Source: a virus | Direction: 5' to 3' (one strand) | Length of the DNA: 30,827 bases | Virus record (IMG/VR): IMGVR_UViG_3300022187_000140 | Coordinates: 1-30,827 of that record | In this document: positions 1 through 6,701 of the stretch, in pieces | Position numbering within the stretch: the stretch's first letter is position 1 | Layout of the letters: every line of letters starts with the position of its first letter | Made by a program: the position numbers and the translations under genes | The notes under the pieces: model-generated | The model's input: the letters and a program-made list of their open reading frames with translations, nothing else | Told to the model about the DNA's origin: nothing | The model's database searches: none

Positions 1-141
1 AAAAAAGTAAATTATGAAGATAAACTTGAAGACACGAAAGAAGTCCCATATTACGAAAGTCAGAGACCATATATTACATTTTCACATGGACATGACAAAG
101 AAGACAAGGGACATACACGAACTGAATGGAAAGGAACTTAA
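1..141 (+). CDS. Hypothetical protein, 3' end only
   Basis: An open frame enters from the left edge (frame 1) and runs 46 codons to a TAA. The residues are charged and Tyr/His-rich, including a run reading SHGHDKEDKGHTRTEWKGT at the end. The composition looks more protein-like than the overlapping second-frame reading that begins at 14. No family is recognised. The next small gene starts inside its last 55 bases, as is common in this tightly overlapped arm. Confidence 0.5.
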   Translation, partial: KKVNYEDKLEDTKEVPYYESQRPYITFSHGHDKEDKGHTRTEWKGT

Positions 142-220
142 TAAAAAAGTTAAAGAACTTCAGTCAATTTCTAGACGAATGAGAGAATATCAAAAATATC
201 TAAACCTATTACTATTTTGA
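86..220 (+). CDS. Small basic helical protein, unknown
   Basis: This encodes about 44 residues, mostly Lys/Arg/Glu/Leu (ELNKKVKELQSISRRMREYQ), as expected for one amphipathic helix or coiled coil. A longer reading from position 14 exists. Its first 24 residues are out of frame with the more convincing gene ending at 141, so a start at 86 (or the ATG at 92) is preferred. The TGA stop overlaps the TTG start of the next gene, which suggests translational coupling. No family is recognised and the function is unknown. Confidence 0.45.
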   Translation: MDMTKKTRDIHELNGKELNKKVKELQSISRRMREYQKYLNLLLF

Positions 221-435
221 AAACAATCGGAGAAGTACCAGAAGTAACTAAAGAGTTTTTAGAAGCACAAGTCATTGCACTGAAAAAAGCCTTAGATAAA
301 TCTGAAAGAAAAGTTATTGATCAACAATTTGATATTGACAGAGCAAACGCAAGGATTGATATTGTGGAGCAAACTCTATCTGAATACAATGAAATTATAA
401 GTAAATACAAGAAAATGCTTAAGATAGATGACTGA
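217..435 (+). CDS. Small coiled-coil protein, TTG start
   Basis: This encodes 72 residues. The only start that uses the whole frame is a TTG forming a TTGA overlap with the previous stop. The sequence is strongly heptad-like from residue 10 to the end (ALKKALDKSERKVIDQQFD, then ARIDIVEQTLSEYNEIISK), so a coiled coil is likely, perhaps an oligomeric accessory factor. The 3' end overlaps the next gene by 8 bases through an ATGACTGA junction. There is no recognisable domain. Confidence 0.65.
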   Translation: MKTIGEVPEVTKEFLEAQVIALKKALDKSERKVIDQQFDIDRANARIDIVEQTLSEYNEIISKYKKMLKIDD

Positions 436-844
436 GTGTAGAGAATATATGCTATCTGTTCTATGGAGGTCACTAGACCCAATAGACAAGGTTACCTATC
501 TAGATGGAAGTGAACAGTATTTCATTCCTAGATTGAAGTTAGAGAAAGTTGGAGACAACGAGTATGAACTTTTATACACCACTAGAGACGTTTACAGCCC
601 CGTAGAGGACTTTTTAGTGGAGTATGCATACCATACATCATTGAGACAGCTTTCGGACTCTCTAATCTTCTCTAATGCCTTCGATAGGCTTGAGGAAATA
701 GAGAGTGCTGGTAAGCAATTATCAGACAAGGCTATTGATGCCTTAAAGGACAAGGTGAAAACCTTAAAAAGTAAAGACATATTACATTTAAATCAAATCA
801 AACTAAATTATGAAAAAACTACAGAACCTATTTCTTCCACTTGA
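428..844 (+). CDS. Hypothetical protein, 138 aa
   Basis: This is an acidic, mixed alpha/beta-looking protein of 138 residues. The first half (YFIPRLKLEKVGDNEYELLY) suggests beta strands. The second half (FDRLEEIESAGKQLSDKAID and onwards) is a long charged helix. The start is the ATG of an ATGA overlap with the preceding gene, and its last 35 bases overlap the recombinase gene. Its position directly before the annealing protein places it in the early recombination operon. I do not recognise the family. Confidence 0.7.
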   Translation: MTECREYMLSVLWRSLDPIDKVTYLDGSEQYFIPRLKLEKVGDNEYELLYTTRDVYSPVEDFLVEYAYHTSLRQLSDSLIFSNAFDRLEEIESAGKQLSDKAIDALKDKVKTLKSKDILHLNQIKLNYEKTTEPISST

Positions 845-1337
845 AGGACAATATTTAGAAGTCAGAGAAGGTAAGGGAGGATACCAAGGAAAAAAGAATA
901 TCCTTATTTACAAGGATGCTCGTGTTGACATGAACATACTTGATAAGGTTGTTGGTTCAAGCAACTGGCAAAGAAAACACTACGAGGTAAAGGGTAACCT
1001 ATTTTGCAGTGTTGGAATATATGATGAAGATAAATCTATCTGGGTGTGGAAAGATGATGCAGGAGCTCCTAGTAATTTTGAAAGCGAAAAGGGAGAGTCC
1101 TCAGACTCTTTCAAAAGGGCATGTACCAACTGGGGAATCGGAAGAGAGCTATACACTGAAGCATACAGGGGAATTTCTATAAGTATGTCACCTAATGAAA
1201 AAACATTTGGGTGGTATGTAAAAAATCAAATTGTTGATGCTGAGGTTGTCGGTGTAGGTATATATGATAAAAGCGGTAATGCTAGGTTTAGAAAAAAGTA
1301 TGATGATGAATCAAAAAAATGGATAATACTTAAATAG
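810..1337 (+). CDS. Rad52-family single-strand annealing protein
   Basis: This is a probable phage recombinase that coats ssDNA and anneals complementary strands. It would work with the exonuclease encoded two genes downstream. The signature lies at residues 81-115: an acidic KDDAGAPSNFESEKGESSD stretch followed by FKRACTNWGIGRELY. This matches the Rad52/Sak-type core, in which a small-residue/acidic loop precedes an (S/A)xKRAxxxxGxGRxLY helix. The preceding VVGSSNWQRKHYEVKG also fits the family. At 175 residues it is close to the size of a bare annealing domain. The ATG at 810 overlaps the upstream gene by 35 bases. The family call rests on motif reading, not on a search. Confidence 0.85.
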   Translation: MKKLQNLFLPLEGQYLEVREGKGGYQGKKNILIYKDARVDMNILDKVVGSSNWQRKHYEVKGNLFCSVGIYDEDKSIWVWKDDAGAPSNFESEKGESSDSFKRACTNWGIGRELYTEAYRGISISMSPNEKTFGWYVKNQIVDAEVVGVGIYDKSGNARFRKKYDDESKKWIILK

Positions 1338-1344
1338 ATTAGAC

Positions 1345-1854
1345 ATGAGATACAATCAGAACGAAAAGAAAGCTTTTGAAAAGGGTTACAGAATTAGTGA
1401 CGAAGGTAAAGTCATTGGGCTAAGAGGTGAAGAGGTTGGTTTTACACAAACTAATGGATACCCTACATTTAAGGCTAGAGGTGATAAAAACAAAAATCTA
1501 AACGTTTCCTCACACAGACTGCAGGCTTATCAGAAGTTTGGTGATAAAATATATGAGGATGGTATTGTTGTAAGGCACTTAGATGGTGACAAGCACAACA
1601 ATTCAGTTGACAACATAGAAATTGGAAGCTACAGCGACAACTACATGGATCAACCAGAGCATGTAAGGGTTGCTAGGGCTAAACACGCTGCTTCTTTTGT
1701 CAAAAAGTACAACGATGATGAGGTGATTGATTTCTATAATGAATGTGGCTCATACCAAAAGACAATGGATGAGTTTAATATTAGCAGTAAGGGTACACTT
1801 CATTATATACTTAAGAAGAATCCAAAGAACTACAAAAACCACGAGGAGATATGA
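1345..1854 (+). CDS. Free-standing HNH endonuclease
   Basis: This is a probable HNH-family endonuclease of 169 residues. The catalytic-type motif is visible as SHRL (His57), then RHLDGDKHNN (His78, Asn85/86), then the SVDNIEIGS tail typical of the HNH_3 group. The C-terminal 40 residues (DEVIDFYNECGSYQKTMDEF onwards) resemble a small helix-turn-helix DNA-binding module, as in many homing enzymes. The gene sits between the annealing protein and its partner exonuclease, which normally adjoin, so it is plausibly a later insertion. Its TGA overlaps the ATG of the exonuclease. Confidence 0.85.
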   Translation: MRYNQNEKKAFEKGYRISDEGKVIGLRGEEVGFTQTNGYPTFKARGDKNKNLNVSSHRLQAYQKFGDKIYEDGIVVRHLDGDKHNNSVDNIEIGSYSDNYMDQPEHVRVARAKHAASFVKKYNDDEVIDFYNECGSYQKTMDEFNISSKGTLHYILKKNPKNYKNHEEI

Positions 1855-2546
1855 AACTTTCATTTGATAAATACCTTTTTAGATGCTCCTCCTTAGGCAG
1901 CTTGATGACTTATCCAAAAAAGGATGAGTTGTCGGCTGGTCCTAAGACGGTATTAGAGGAGATATTTAAGCAACATGTATTTGGTAAAACCAAAGAGATA
2001 AGATCAAAGTACCTTGAAAAGGGAGTGCTTGTTGAAGCAGAGTCTATAGAACTTTACAATGAAGTAAATGGAACCAGCTATGTAAAAAACGACAAAAGAT
2101 ACAACAATGACTACATAACAGGGGAGCCAGATATCATTGCTGATGTTCTTATTGACATAAAATCACCTTGGGACTACTCCACCTTTCCCTTTACAAGCAA
2201 AGTAATTCCAAGTAAGGATAAGGGTTATTATTGGCAGTTACAGGGATATATGGCTCTAACAGGAATGGAAACATCTAATCTAGCATATTGCCTTGTTGAC
2301 ACTCCTGATGGTATTATATACAACGAGATGAAGGCTACTGCAGGTAAATTAGGTAAACATGTAGATGACCTTCCAGAAGAGCTGTCTCAGGAAATATGGG
2401 ACACCCACAAGCACGAGGGAATAAATGCTAATATAAGAATTAAAGAATTTGTGGTTGAAAGAAACCAAGAAGACATAGATGCAATCTATAACCGAGTTGA
2501 AATAGCACGAGGCTATCTCAATGATTTAAATCAATTATTAACTTAA
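1851..2546 (+). CDS. YqaJ/lambda-exonuclease-like PD-(D/E)XK nuclease
   Basis: This is a probable 5'-3' dsDNA exonuclease that generates single-stranded tails for the Rad52-like protein. Visible catalytic features are GEPD (Asp94), then DIKS (Asp102, Lys104), then YWQLQGYM near residue 130, the glutamine/tyrosine helix typical of YqaJ and lambda exonuclease. The upstream GVLVEAESIELYNE helix supplies the first acidic residue. Its 231 residues match the usual length. The start is fixed by the ATGA overlap with the HNH gene, and no residue essential to the motif is missing. Confidence 0.88.
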   Translation: MKLSFDKYLFRCSSLGSLMTYPKKDELSAGPKTVLEEIFKQHVFGKTKEIRSKYLEKGVLVEAESIELYNEVNGTSYVKNDKRYNNDYITGEPDIIADVLIDIKSPWDYSTFPFTSKVIPSKDKGYYWQLQGYMALTGMETSNLAYCLVDTPDGIIYNEMKATAGKLGKHVDDLPEELSQEIWDTHKHEGINANIRIKEFVVERNQEDIDAIYNRVEIARGYLNDLNQLLT

Positions 2547-2558
2547 ATTTTATTTATT

Positions 2559-2852
2559 ATGGCACAGCCAACAAACAAAGAGCGTATCGCTCTAAACGTA
2601 ACTGAGTTAGGAAAACTCATGAAAGAATCACCAAAGTCTGTAACCGAAAACGAAAAGTTTGGTAAGAGCGTTTGGTTTGATTTGACAACTTGGGACGATG
2701 GTTCTAAGTCTCTATCTGGATACAACCCAGAGACAAAGAGTAGGTATAACCTTGGAAAGGTTTTCCCTCCAAGAGACAACCCTAACAACAGTACACAGAC
2801 TCCACAACAAGCCTCTACAATGGCTCAAGCAACGGACGACTTGCCCTTTTAA
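2559..2852 (+). CDS. Putative ssDNA-binding protein with SSB-type tail
   Basis: This encodes 97 residues. The N-terminal 70 residues form a compact domain (VTELGKLMKESPKSVTENEK, then SVWFDLTTWDDGSKSLSGY). A Pro/Gln/Thr-rich linker follows, and the last residues are TDDLPF. An acidic tip ending in Pro-Phe after a disordered linker is the protein-docking tail of bacterial SSB. The domain itself is not a classic SSB OB-fold that I can recognise. It lies between the exonuclease and the replication genes, so an ssDNA-binding role is likely but inferred. Confidence 0.6.
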   Translation: MAQPTNKERIALNVTELGKLMKESPKSVTENEKFGKSVWFDLTTWDDGSKSLSGYNPETKSRYNLGKVFPPRDNPNNSTQTPQQASTMAQATDDLPF

Positions 2853-2880
2853 TTTATTTGTTTTTAGTTAATATAAAGTG

Positions 2881-2927
2881 ATCTTGACACATAGGGGGTG
2901 CCTGGCAAGTGCGCCCTCTGTCGAGAT
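2881..2927 (+). promoter_or_regulatory. Long structured hairpin in leader of DnaA-like gene
   Basis: The arms ATCTTGAC (2881-2888) and GTCGAGAT (2920-2927) pair over 8 bp. After a 4-nt one-sided bulge (ACAT, 2889-2892), AGGGGGTGC (2893-2901) pairs with GCGCCCTCT (2911-2919) over 9 bp, with three G-U pairs in total. The loop is CTGGCAAGT. The hairpin is far more GC-rich than its surroundings and lies in the only gap of nearly 100 bases in the left arm, 24 bases before the preferred ATG. No U-tract follows, so it is not an obvious terminator. It could be a cis-regulatory RNA or a processing site. Confidence 0.6.
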
Positions 2928-2951
2928 ATTAATAATCCAAACTGTATAATT

Positions 2952-3461
2952 ATGAAAATAGAACTAGAAAGAATATATGCAACTAGTGATGGAAGAAAAG
3001 ATGCCATAATCGAAATATGTAATCAGTACTTTCATCCACACAATATCCTAGATAACATTGACAGGAGAATGAGACCAGTAGTAGAGAGAAGAATGATGAC
3101 AATGCTTCTTTTAAGAAACTTTGCTAAGAATTTATCTCTTGCTGACATAGGGCAGGTTTTTAGAAAAGACCATGCTACTGCGTTGCACGCTGTAAAAACA
3201 ATGAGAAACTTGATTGAGACAGATATAAGGCTTCAAACTCAGTATATATCATTAAGAAACAAAATAGTGGCTGAGATAGGAATACAAGGAGAGGTAGAAG
3301 ACCCTTTAAGCAAAATCAAAAGACACAACAGGAGACTAATACACAGAGATATTACTAGGAGGGGTCTCTTGATTGAAGTAAAGAAAGAGTTGGAATATTT
3401 TCCTGAAGCCAAAAGAAAGAAAATAGAAAAACAAATTGAAGCATGTCTGAATCTTTTATAA
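2952..3461 (+). CDS. DnaA domain-IV-like DNA-binding protein
   Basis: This encodes 169 residues. Residues 43-90 resemble the DnaA C-terminal DNA-binding domain: VERRMMTMLLLRNF, then SLADIGQVF, then RKDHATALHAVKTM. The last matches the DnaA signature (K/R)DHxTxxHA. There is no AAA+ ATPase region, so it is a stand-alone origin-type DNA-binding protein, likely helping phage or host initiation. The C-terminal half is basic and helical. A GTG-started reading from 2898 would add 18 residues but begins inside the GC-rich hairpin, so the ATG at 2952 is preferred. The end overlaps the replisome organiser gene by 19 bases. Confidence 0.75.
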   Translation: MKIELERIYATSDGRKDAIIEICNQYFHPHNILDNIDRRMRPVVERRMMTMLLLRNFAKNLSLADIGQVFRKDHATALHAVKTMRNLIETDIRLQTQYISLRNKIVAEIGIQGEVEDPLSKIKRHNRRLIHRDITRRGLLIEVKKELEYFPEAKRKKIEKQIEACLNLL

Positions 3462-4123
3462 CACTAAGTAGGAGGATACTTGATTGGGAGTGGTACACAG
3501 ACCCCAACACGATGAGAGTATTTATCCATTGCCTTATAAAAGCAAACTGGAAGGAGAAAGAATGGAGGGGTGTTGTGATTGACAGAGGAACCTTTGTAAC
3601 ATCTGGAGATAAGATGTCTGATCAACTCAACCTTTCTAGGAAGCAAATATTAACTTCTCTAAAAAAATTAAAAAAAACTGGAGAAATTATCACAAAAGGG
3701 CACAGCAAATATACGCTCGTAACCGTTGTAAAATATGATGATTACCAAAAAATTAATAAGGAGGAGGGACAACAAGGGCACAACAAAGGCACAACAAAGG
3801 TACAGCAAAGGGACACAACTAACAATAATAACAATAATAACAATACAACAAAAGATTATTTAAATTATAAGGGCGTTGCCCAAAACTTTGAAGAGATCAT
3901 GCAAGAGGAGCAGTATGTCAACTTCATGATGGATAAGTATAACATGTCTAAAGGCAACTTAGAAAAGTACTACTTAGAGTTTAATGATCACCTTGAGCAC
4001 ACCCTTGACACTGTGAAGAGCACCAAAGAGTATGCAGCACATTTTCTAAACTGGTACTGCAACAAATATAAAGTAGATAGAAAGACTGGAAGACCTAAAC
4101 TAAGAAGAAAGAACTCATTATGA
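3443..4123 (+). CDS. Replisome organiser / helicase-loader-like protein
   Basis: This is a probable replication initiator of 226 residues. Residues 1-100 resemble the winged-helix N-terminal domain of phage replisome organisers (ITLSRRILDWEWYTDPNTMR, then LSRKQILTSLKKLKKTGEI). A low-complexity Gln/Thr/Asn linker at about 105-135 includes eight consecutive Asn. A helical C-terminal domain (NMSKGNLEKYYLEFNDHLEH, then AAHFLNWYCNKY) follows and would contact the helicase. The gene lies directly upstream of the primase-helicase with an ATGA overlap. The linker-coding DNA carries iterated 11-bp units and an AT-rich tract, as in lambda gene O. Confidence 0.75.
   Translation: MSESFITLSRRILDWEWYTDPNTMRVFIHCLIKANWKEKEWRGVVIDRGTFVTSGDKMSDQLNLSRKQILTSLKKLKKTGEIITKGHSKYTLVTVVKYDDYQKINKEEGQQGHNKGTTKVQQRDTTNNNNNNNNTTKDYLNYKGVAQNFEEIMQEEQYVNFMMDKYNMSKGNLEKYYLEFNDHLEHTLDTVKSTKEYAAHFLNWYCNKYKVDRKTGRPKLRRKNSL
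3766..3820 (+). repeat. Five in-phase 11-bp iterons, candidate origin
   Basis: Five consecutive 11-bp units start at 3766, 3777, 3788, 3799 and 3810: GGGACAACAAG, GGCACAACAAA (twice), GGTACAGCAAA and GGGACACAACT. The period is about one helical turn and is not a multiple of three. The encoded peptide is therefore not repeated, and the repetition exists at the DNA level. The array lies in the linker region of the replisome organiser gene, where lambda and related phages place initiator-binding iterons. Confidence 0.65.
3821..3870 (+). other. AT-rich tract next to iterons, candidate unwinding element
   Basis: Of 50 bases, 44 are A or T (88%). The first part is AAC/AAT repeats encoding polyasparagine and the rest is ATTATTTAAATTATAA. 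It directly abuts the iterons, as the AT-rich unwinding region does in the lambda origin. It could alternatively be plain low-complexity coding DNA. Confidence 0.5.
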
Positions 4124-5907
4124 AAACAATAGAATGGAACCAAATAAACCTCAAGGGTAAATCATCTGGGCAAATAAAAACTACTTGCCCTGCGTGTACT
4201 CCAGAAAGGAAGAATAAATCAGACAGGTGCCTAAGCGTAAACATAGCTAAGGGTGTTGCAAAGTGTCATCACTGTGATGCTATATCCATCAAAGATACAA
4301 AGCCACTTGTTCAAGACATGGTATATAAACTACCTGAGCAGACATGGAAGAACTATACAAAACTATCTGATGGCATGGTAAAGTTTTGTGAGGCAAGGGG
4401 TATTTATCAGTCAACACTCAAGGAGCTCAACATAACTGAAGAGAAATACTATCAGCCACAAGCAAACAAGGAGATGAACAACATAGTGTTTAACTACTTC
4501 GAGGGTGATACCCTTGTCAAGAAAAAGTATAGGTCTGGATCAAAGCACTTTACACAAACGGCACAGACTAAATCTATATTCTACAACATCAATGCCGCTA
4601 TAGGTCAAGAGGAAGTTTTTATTGTTGAGGGTGAGTTTGATGTGCTTGCAATGCACCAGTGTGGATTTAAGAATACAATCAGCATACCGAATGGCGCTAA
4701 TGACAACGATGACTTTTGGATAAACTCCGAAAAGTATATGCAAGACGTTAAGAAGTTTTACATAGCAACTGACAATGATACAAAGGGTGAGATTGTTGCA
4801 GACAAGATAGCGCAAAGACTAGGAAGGTACAGATGTGTTCGTGTCTTGTTTGAAGATAAGGATGCAAATGGTGACCTGCTTAAGGGTGGAAGTGATCTTG
4901 TAAAAGAATCAATTATAAATGGCAAGAGATACCCTGCATCAGGAACATACACAGCTAAAGATTTGGCAGGAGGTATATATGATTTGTATGAAAACGGATT
5001 ACCCGAGACCCTGTTTCCAAAGCACAAATGTTTTGGTTCACTAAAGGATGTGTTCTCTGTGATGAGGGGGCACCTAGTGGTGTCTACTGGTATACCATCT
5101 CACGGTAAATCAAACTTTACAGAGTGGTATGTTATGAACCTGATGAGAGACTACAACATGAAGGCTTCGTTCTTTTCTCCAGAGCACAGCCCAATGGCAT
5201 TACATCAGACTCAGTTCATTGAAAAGTTTTATGGAAGAAACTTTTGGGGAGATACTTACAATAGAAAAAGAATTACAAAAAAGGAGGTTGATAGGTATGT
5301 GGAGTGGGCAAATGAAAGACTGTATATAACAGCACCAGACGATGGGGAGTTTCCTTCATGGAGTTGGTTGCTTGAAAAGTTCAAGGAGCAGATGTTTATT
5401 TATGGTGTAGATATATTTGTTATTGATGCTTTTAATAAACTTGAGTACGATAAGTCAAACGATTCAGAGTTAAGCAGGATAAAAAACGTACTGACCAAGC
5501 TAACAATGTTTGCGCAGATGAACAACGTGATAATATTTTTAGTCGTCCACCCTAGAAAGATGGTTAAGAAAGATAACGAAGACTATGATGTGCCAACACT
5601 TTATGATTGTTCTGGATCTGCTGACTTTAGAAACCAAACCCACGATGGCTTTACTATATACAGGCACTTCTCTGATAACGATCAACAGGGTATAGATGTT
5701 AACGATGTTGAGTTTGTTGTGCAGAAGGTAAAGATGAAGTTCCAGGGTGAGATAAATGCAACTGAAAGGTTTAGGTTTGACCCTGCATCGGGAAGGTACT
5801 ATGTTAAAAACCAAGACCCACCTACCTTTGAGTTTGATAACGAAGAGACTGAAGACATGTCTTTAGACCAAGCCTTTGGTGTTGAAAACGATGAACTGCC
5901 ATTCTGA
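4120..5907 (+). CDS. T7 gp4-like primase-helicase
   Basis: This is a bifunctional replicative primase and DnaB-type helicase of 595 residues. The N-terminal zinc ribbon uses Cys23, Cys26, Cys49 and Cys52. The Toprim domain has the catalytic glutamate in FIVEGEFDVLA (Glu170) and the metal-binding DND at 218-220. The helicase domain has Walker A GIPSHGKS (324-331), Walker B FVIDAF (Asp436) and a downstream SGSADFRNQ motif. Length and order match T7 gp4/Twinkle. The protein ends in an acidic run terminating NDELPF, an SSB-like tip not typical of the family. It overlaps the replisome organiser by ATGA and the next gene by TGATG, so the replication genes form one unit. Confidence 0.95.
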   Translation: MKTIEWNQINLKGKSSGQIKTTCPACTPERKNKSDRCLSVNIAKGVAKCHHCDAISIKDTKPLVQDMVYKLPEQTWKNYTKLSDGMVKFCEARGIYQSTLKELNITEEKYYQPQANKEMNNIVFNYFEGDTLVKKKYRSGSKHFTQTAQTKSIFYNINAAIGQEEVFIVEGEFDVLAMHQCGFKNTISIPNGANDNDDFWINSEKYMQDVKKFYIATDNDTKGEIVADKIAQRLGRYRCVRVLFEDKDANGDLLKGGSDLVKESIINGKRYPASGTYTAKDLAGGIYDLYENGLPETLFPKHKCFGSLKDVFSVMRGHLVVSTGIPSHGKSNFTEWYVMNLMRDYNMKASFFSPEHSPMALHQTQFIEKFYGRNFWGDTYNRKRITKKEVDRYVEWANERLYITAPDDGEFPSWSWLLEKFKEQMFIYGVDIFVIDAFNKLEYDKSNDSELSRIKNVLTKLTMFAQMNNVIIFLVVHPRKMVKKDNEDYDVPTLYDCSGSADFRNQTHDGFTIYRHFSDNDQQGIDVNDVEFVVQKVKMKFQGEINATERFRFDPASGRYYVKNQDPPTFEFDNEETEDMSLDQAFGVENDELPF

Positions 5908-6218
5908 TGGGAAGACCTAAAAAACAACCGACATCTGACTTTGTCACAAAGCACATTCACCAGAATGCAATGGCGTTTTGTATATCAAATGGCATACAGA
6001 TACACCCTATTTTGCTTAAGAATAAAGAATTTAAACTAAACATAAGAATAGATCGTGGCGGTTTAATCAAGAACATAGAATCACCCGTCAACTACAGTAA
6101 ACATGAGCTAACTGGTAAAATCTATGAGCTATACTTACACTACTTTAAGAAGATGGCAAATGCGGATGTCATAAGAAAATCAAGAAAAAAATACATTAGT
6201 TTCAAAAATAATACATAA
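5907..6218 (+). CDS. Hypothetical protein, 103 aa
   Basis: This is a basic 103-residue protein starting MGRPKKQP, an AT-hook-like Gly-Arg-Pro core. A mixed domain (IQIHPILLKNKEFKLNIRID) and a C-terminal basic helix follow. The start overlaps the primase-helicase stop (TGATG), so co-expression is likely. Basic character and context suggest a nucleic-acid-associated role, but no family is recognised. Confidence 0.75.
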   Translation: MGRPKKQPTSDFVTKHIHQNAMAFCISNGIQIHPILLKNKEFKLNIRIDRGGLIKNIESPVNYSKHELTGKIYELYLHYFKKMANADVIRKSRKKYISFKNNT

Positions 6219-6228
6219 ATTTGTGAAA

Positions 6229-6534
6229 ATGAATACAATAACCTTGTACCAAAGAGAATACAATAAAATAAAACAACCCCGATTCAACATTCAAGAGTTG
6301 GACGTAAATGCATTTTGCGAAAGGATAACAGGATTCAAGACTAAGTCTGAAAAAGAAAAGATGGATGCTTTGTTGGAATTAGACACTATGCTTTATACTC
6401 AGCTTGGGACAGACTCAAGCGTTAAAGATAAGAAGGAAACTAAAAAGAAGTCCAGAATAATTTACAGGGCTATTAAGACCTTCAACAAAGAGGTTGGAGA
6501 CCAACTACTCCAGCATATGGATCCAGATGTATGA
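6229..6534 (+). CDS. Hypothetical protein, 101 aa
   Basis: This is a Lys/Glu-rich helical protein of 101 residues, with RITGFKTKSEKEKMDALLEL followed by a basic KKETKKKSR patch. An in-frame GTG at 6223 would add two residues, and the ATG at 6229 is preferred. The TGA stop overlaps the ATG of the next small gene. Its function is unknown. Confidence 0.7.
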   Translation: MNTITLYQREYNKIKQPRFNIQELDVNAFCERITGFKTKSEKEKMDALLELDTMLYTQLGTDSSVKDKKETKKKSRIIYRAIKTFNKEVGDQLLQHMDPDV

Positions 6535-6701
6535 CACATAGAATTAGGTTCATAGAGAGATTAAGAGACAATCTACATTCATCTGTAGACAGAATAATCG
6601 ACTCTCTATACAGACCTGATTTTACTGAGACAAAAACTACAATAGCTCAGACAAAGGTTGATCTGGAAAGACTTCAAAACCAAATCAAAGAAGATGACTG
6701 A
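6531..6701 (+). CDS. Short helical protein, 56 aa
   Basis: This small gene joins its neighbours by ATGA-type overlaps on both sides (start at 6531 inside GTATGA, end inside ATGACTGA). It reads MTHRIRFIERLRDNLHSSV, and after SLYRPDFTETKTT a second helix ends QNQIKEDD, giving a helical hairpin-like profile. Perfect junctions with both neighbours support it as real despite its size. Its function is unknown. Confidence 0.65.
   Translation: MTHRIRFIERLRDNLHSSVDRIIDSLYRPDFTETKTTIAQTKVDLERLQNQIKEDD

Noticed and set aside
2898-2951. Upstream GTG start adding 18 residues with three Cys to the DnaA-like protein
   Set aside because: The start lies inside a strong GC-rich hairpin, the added residues do not resemble the domain, and an ATG at 2952 is available.
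3032-3040. DnaA box-like TCATCCACA
   Set aside because: A single imperfect match inside coding sequence is expected by chance and has no partners nearby.
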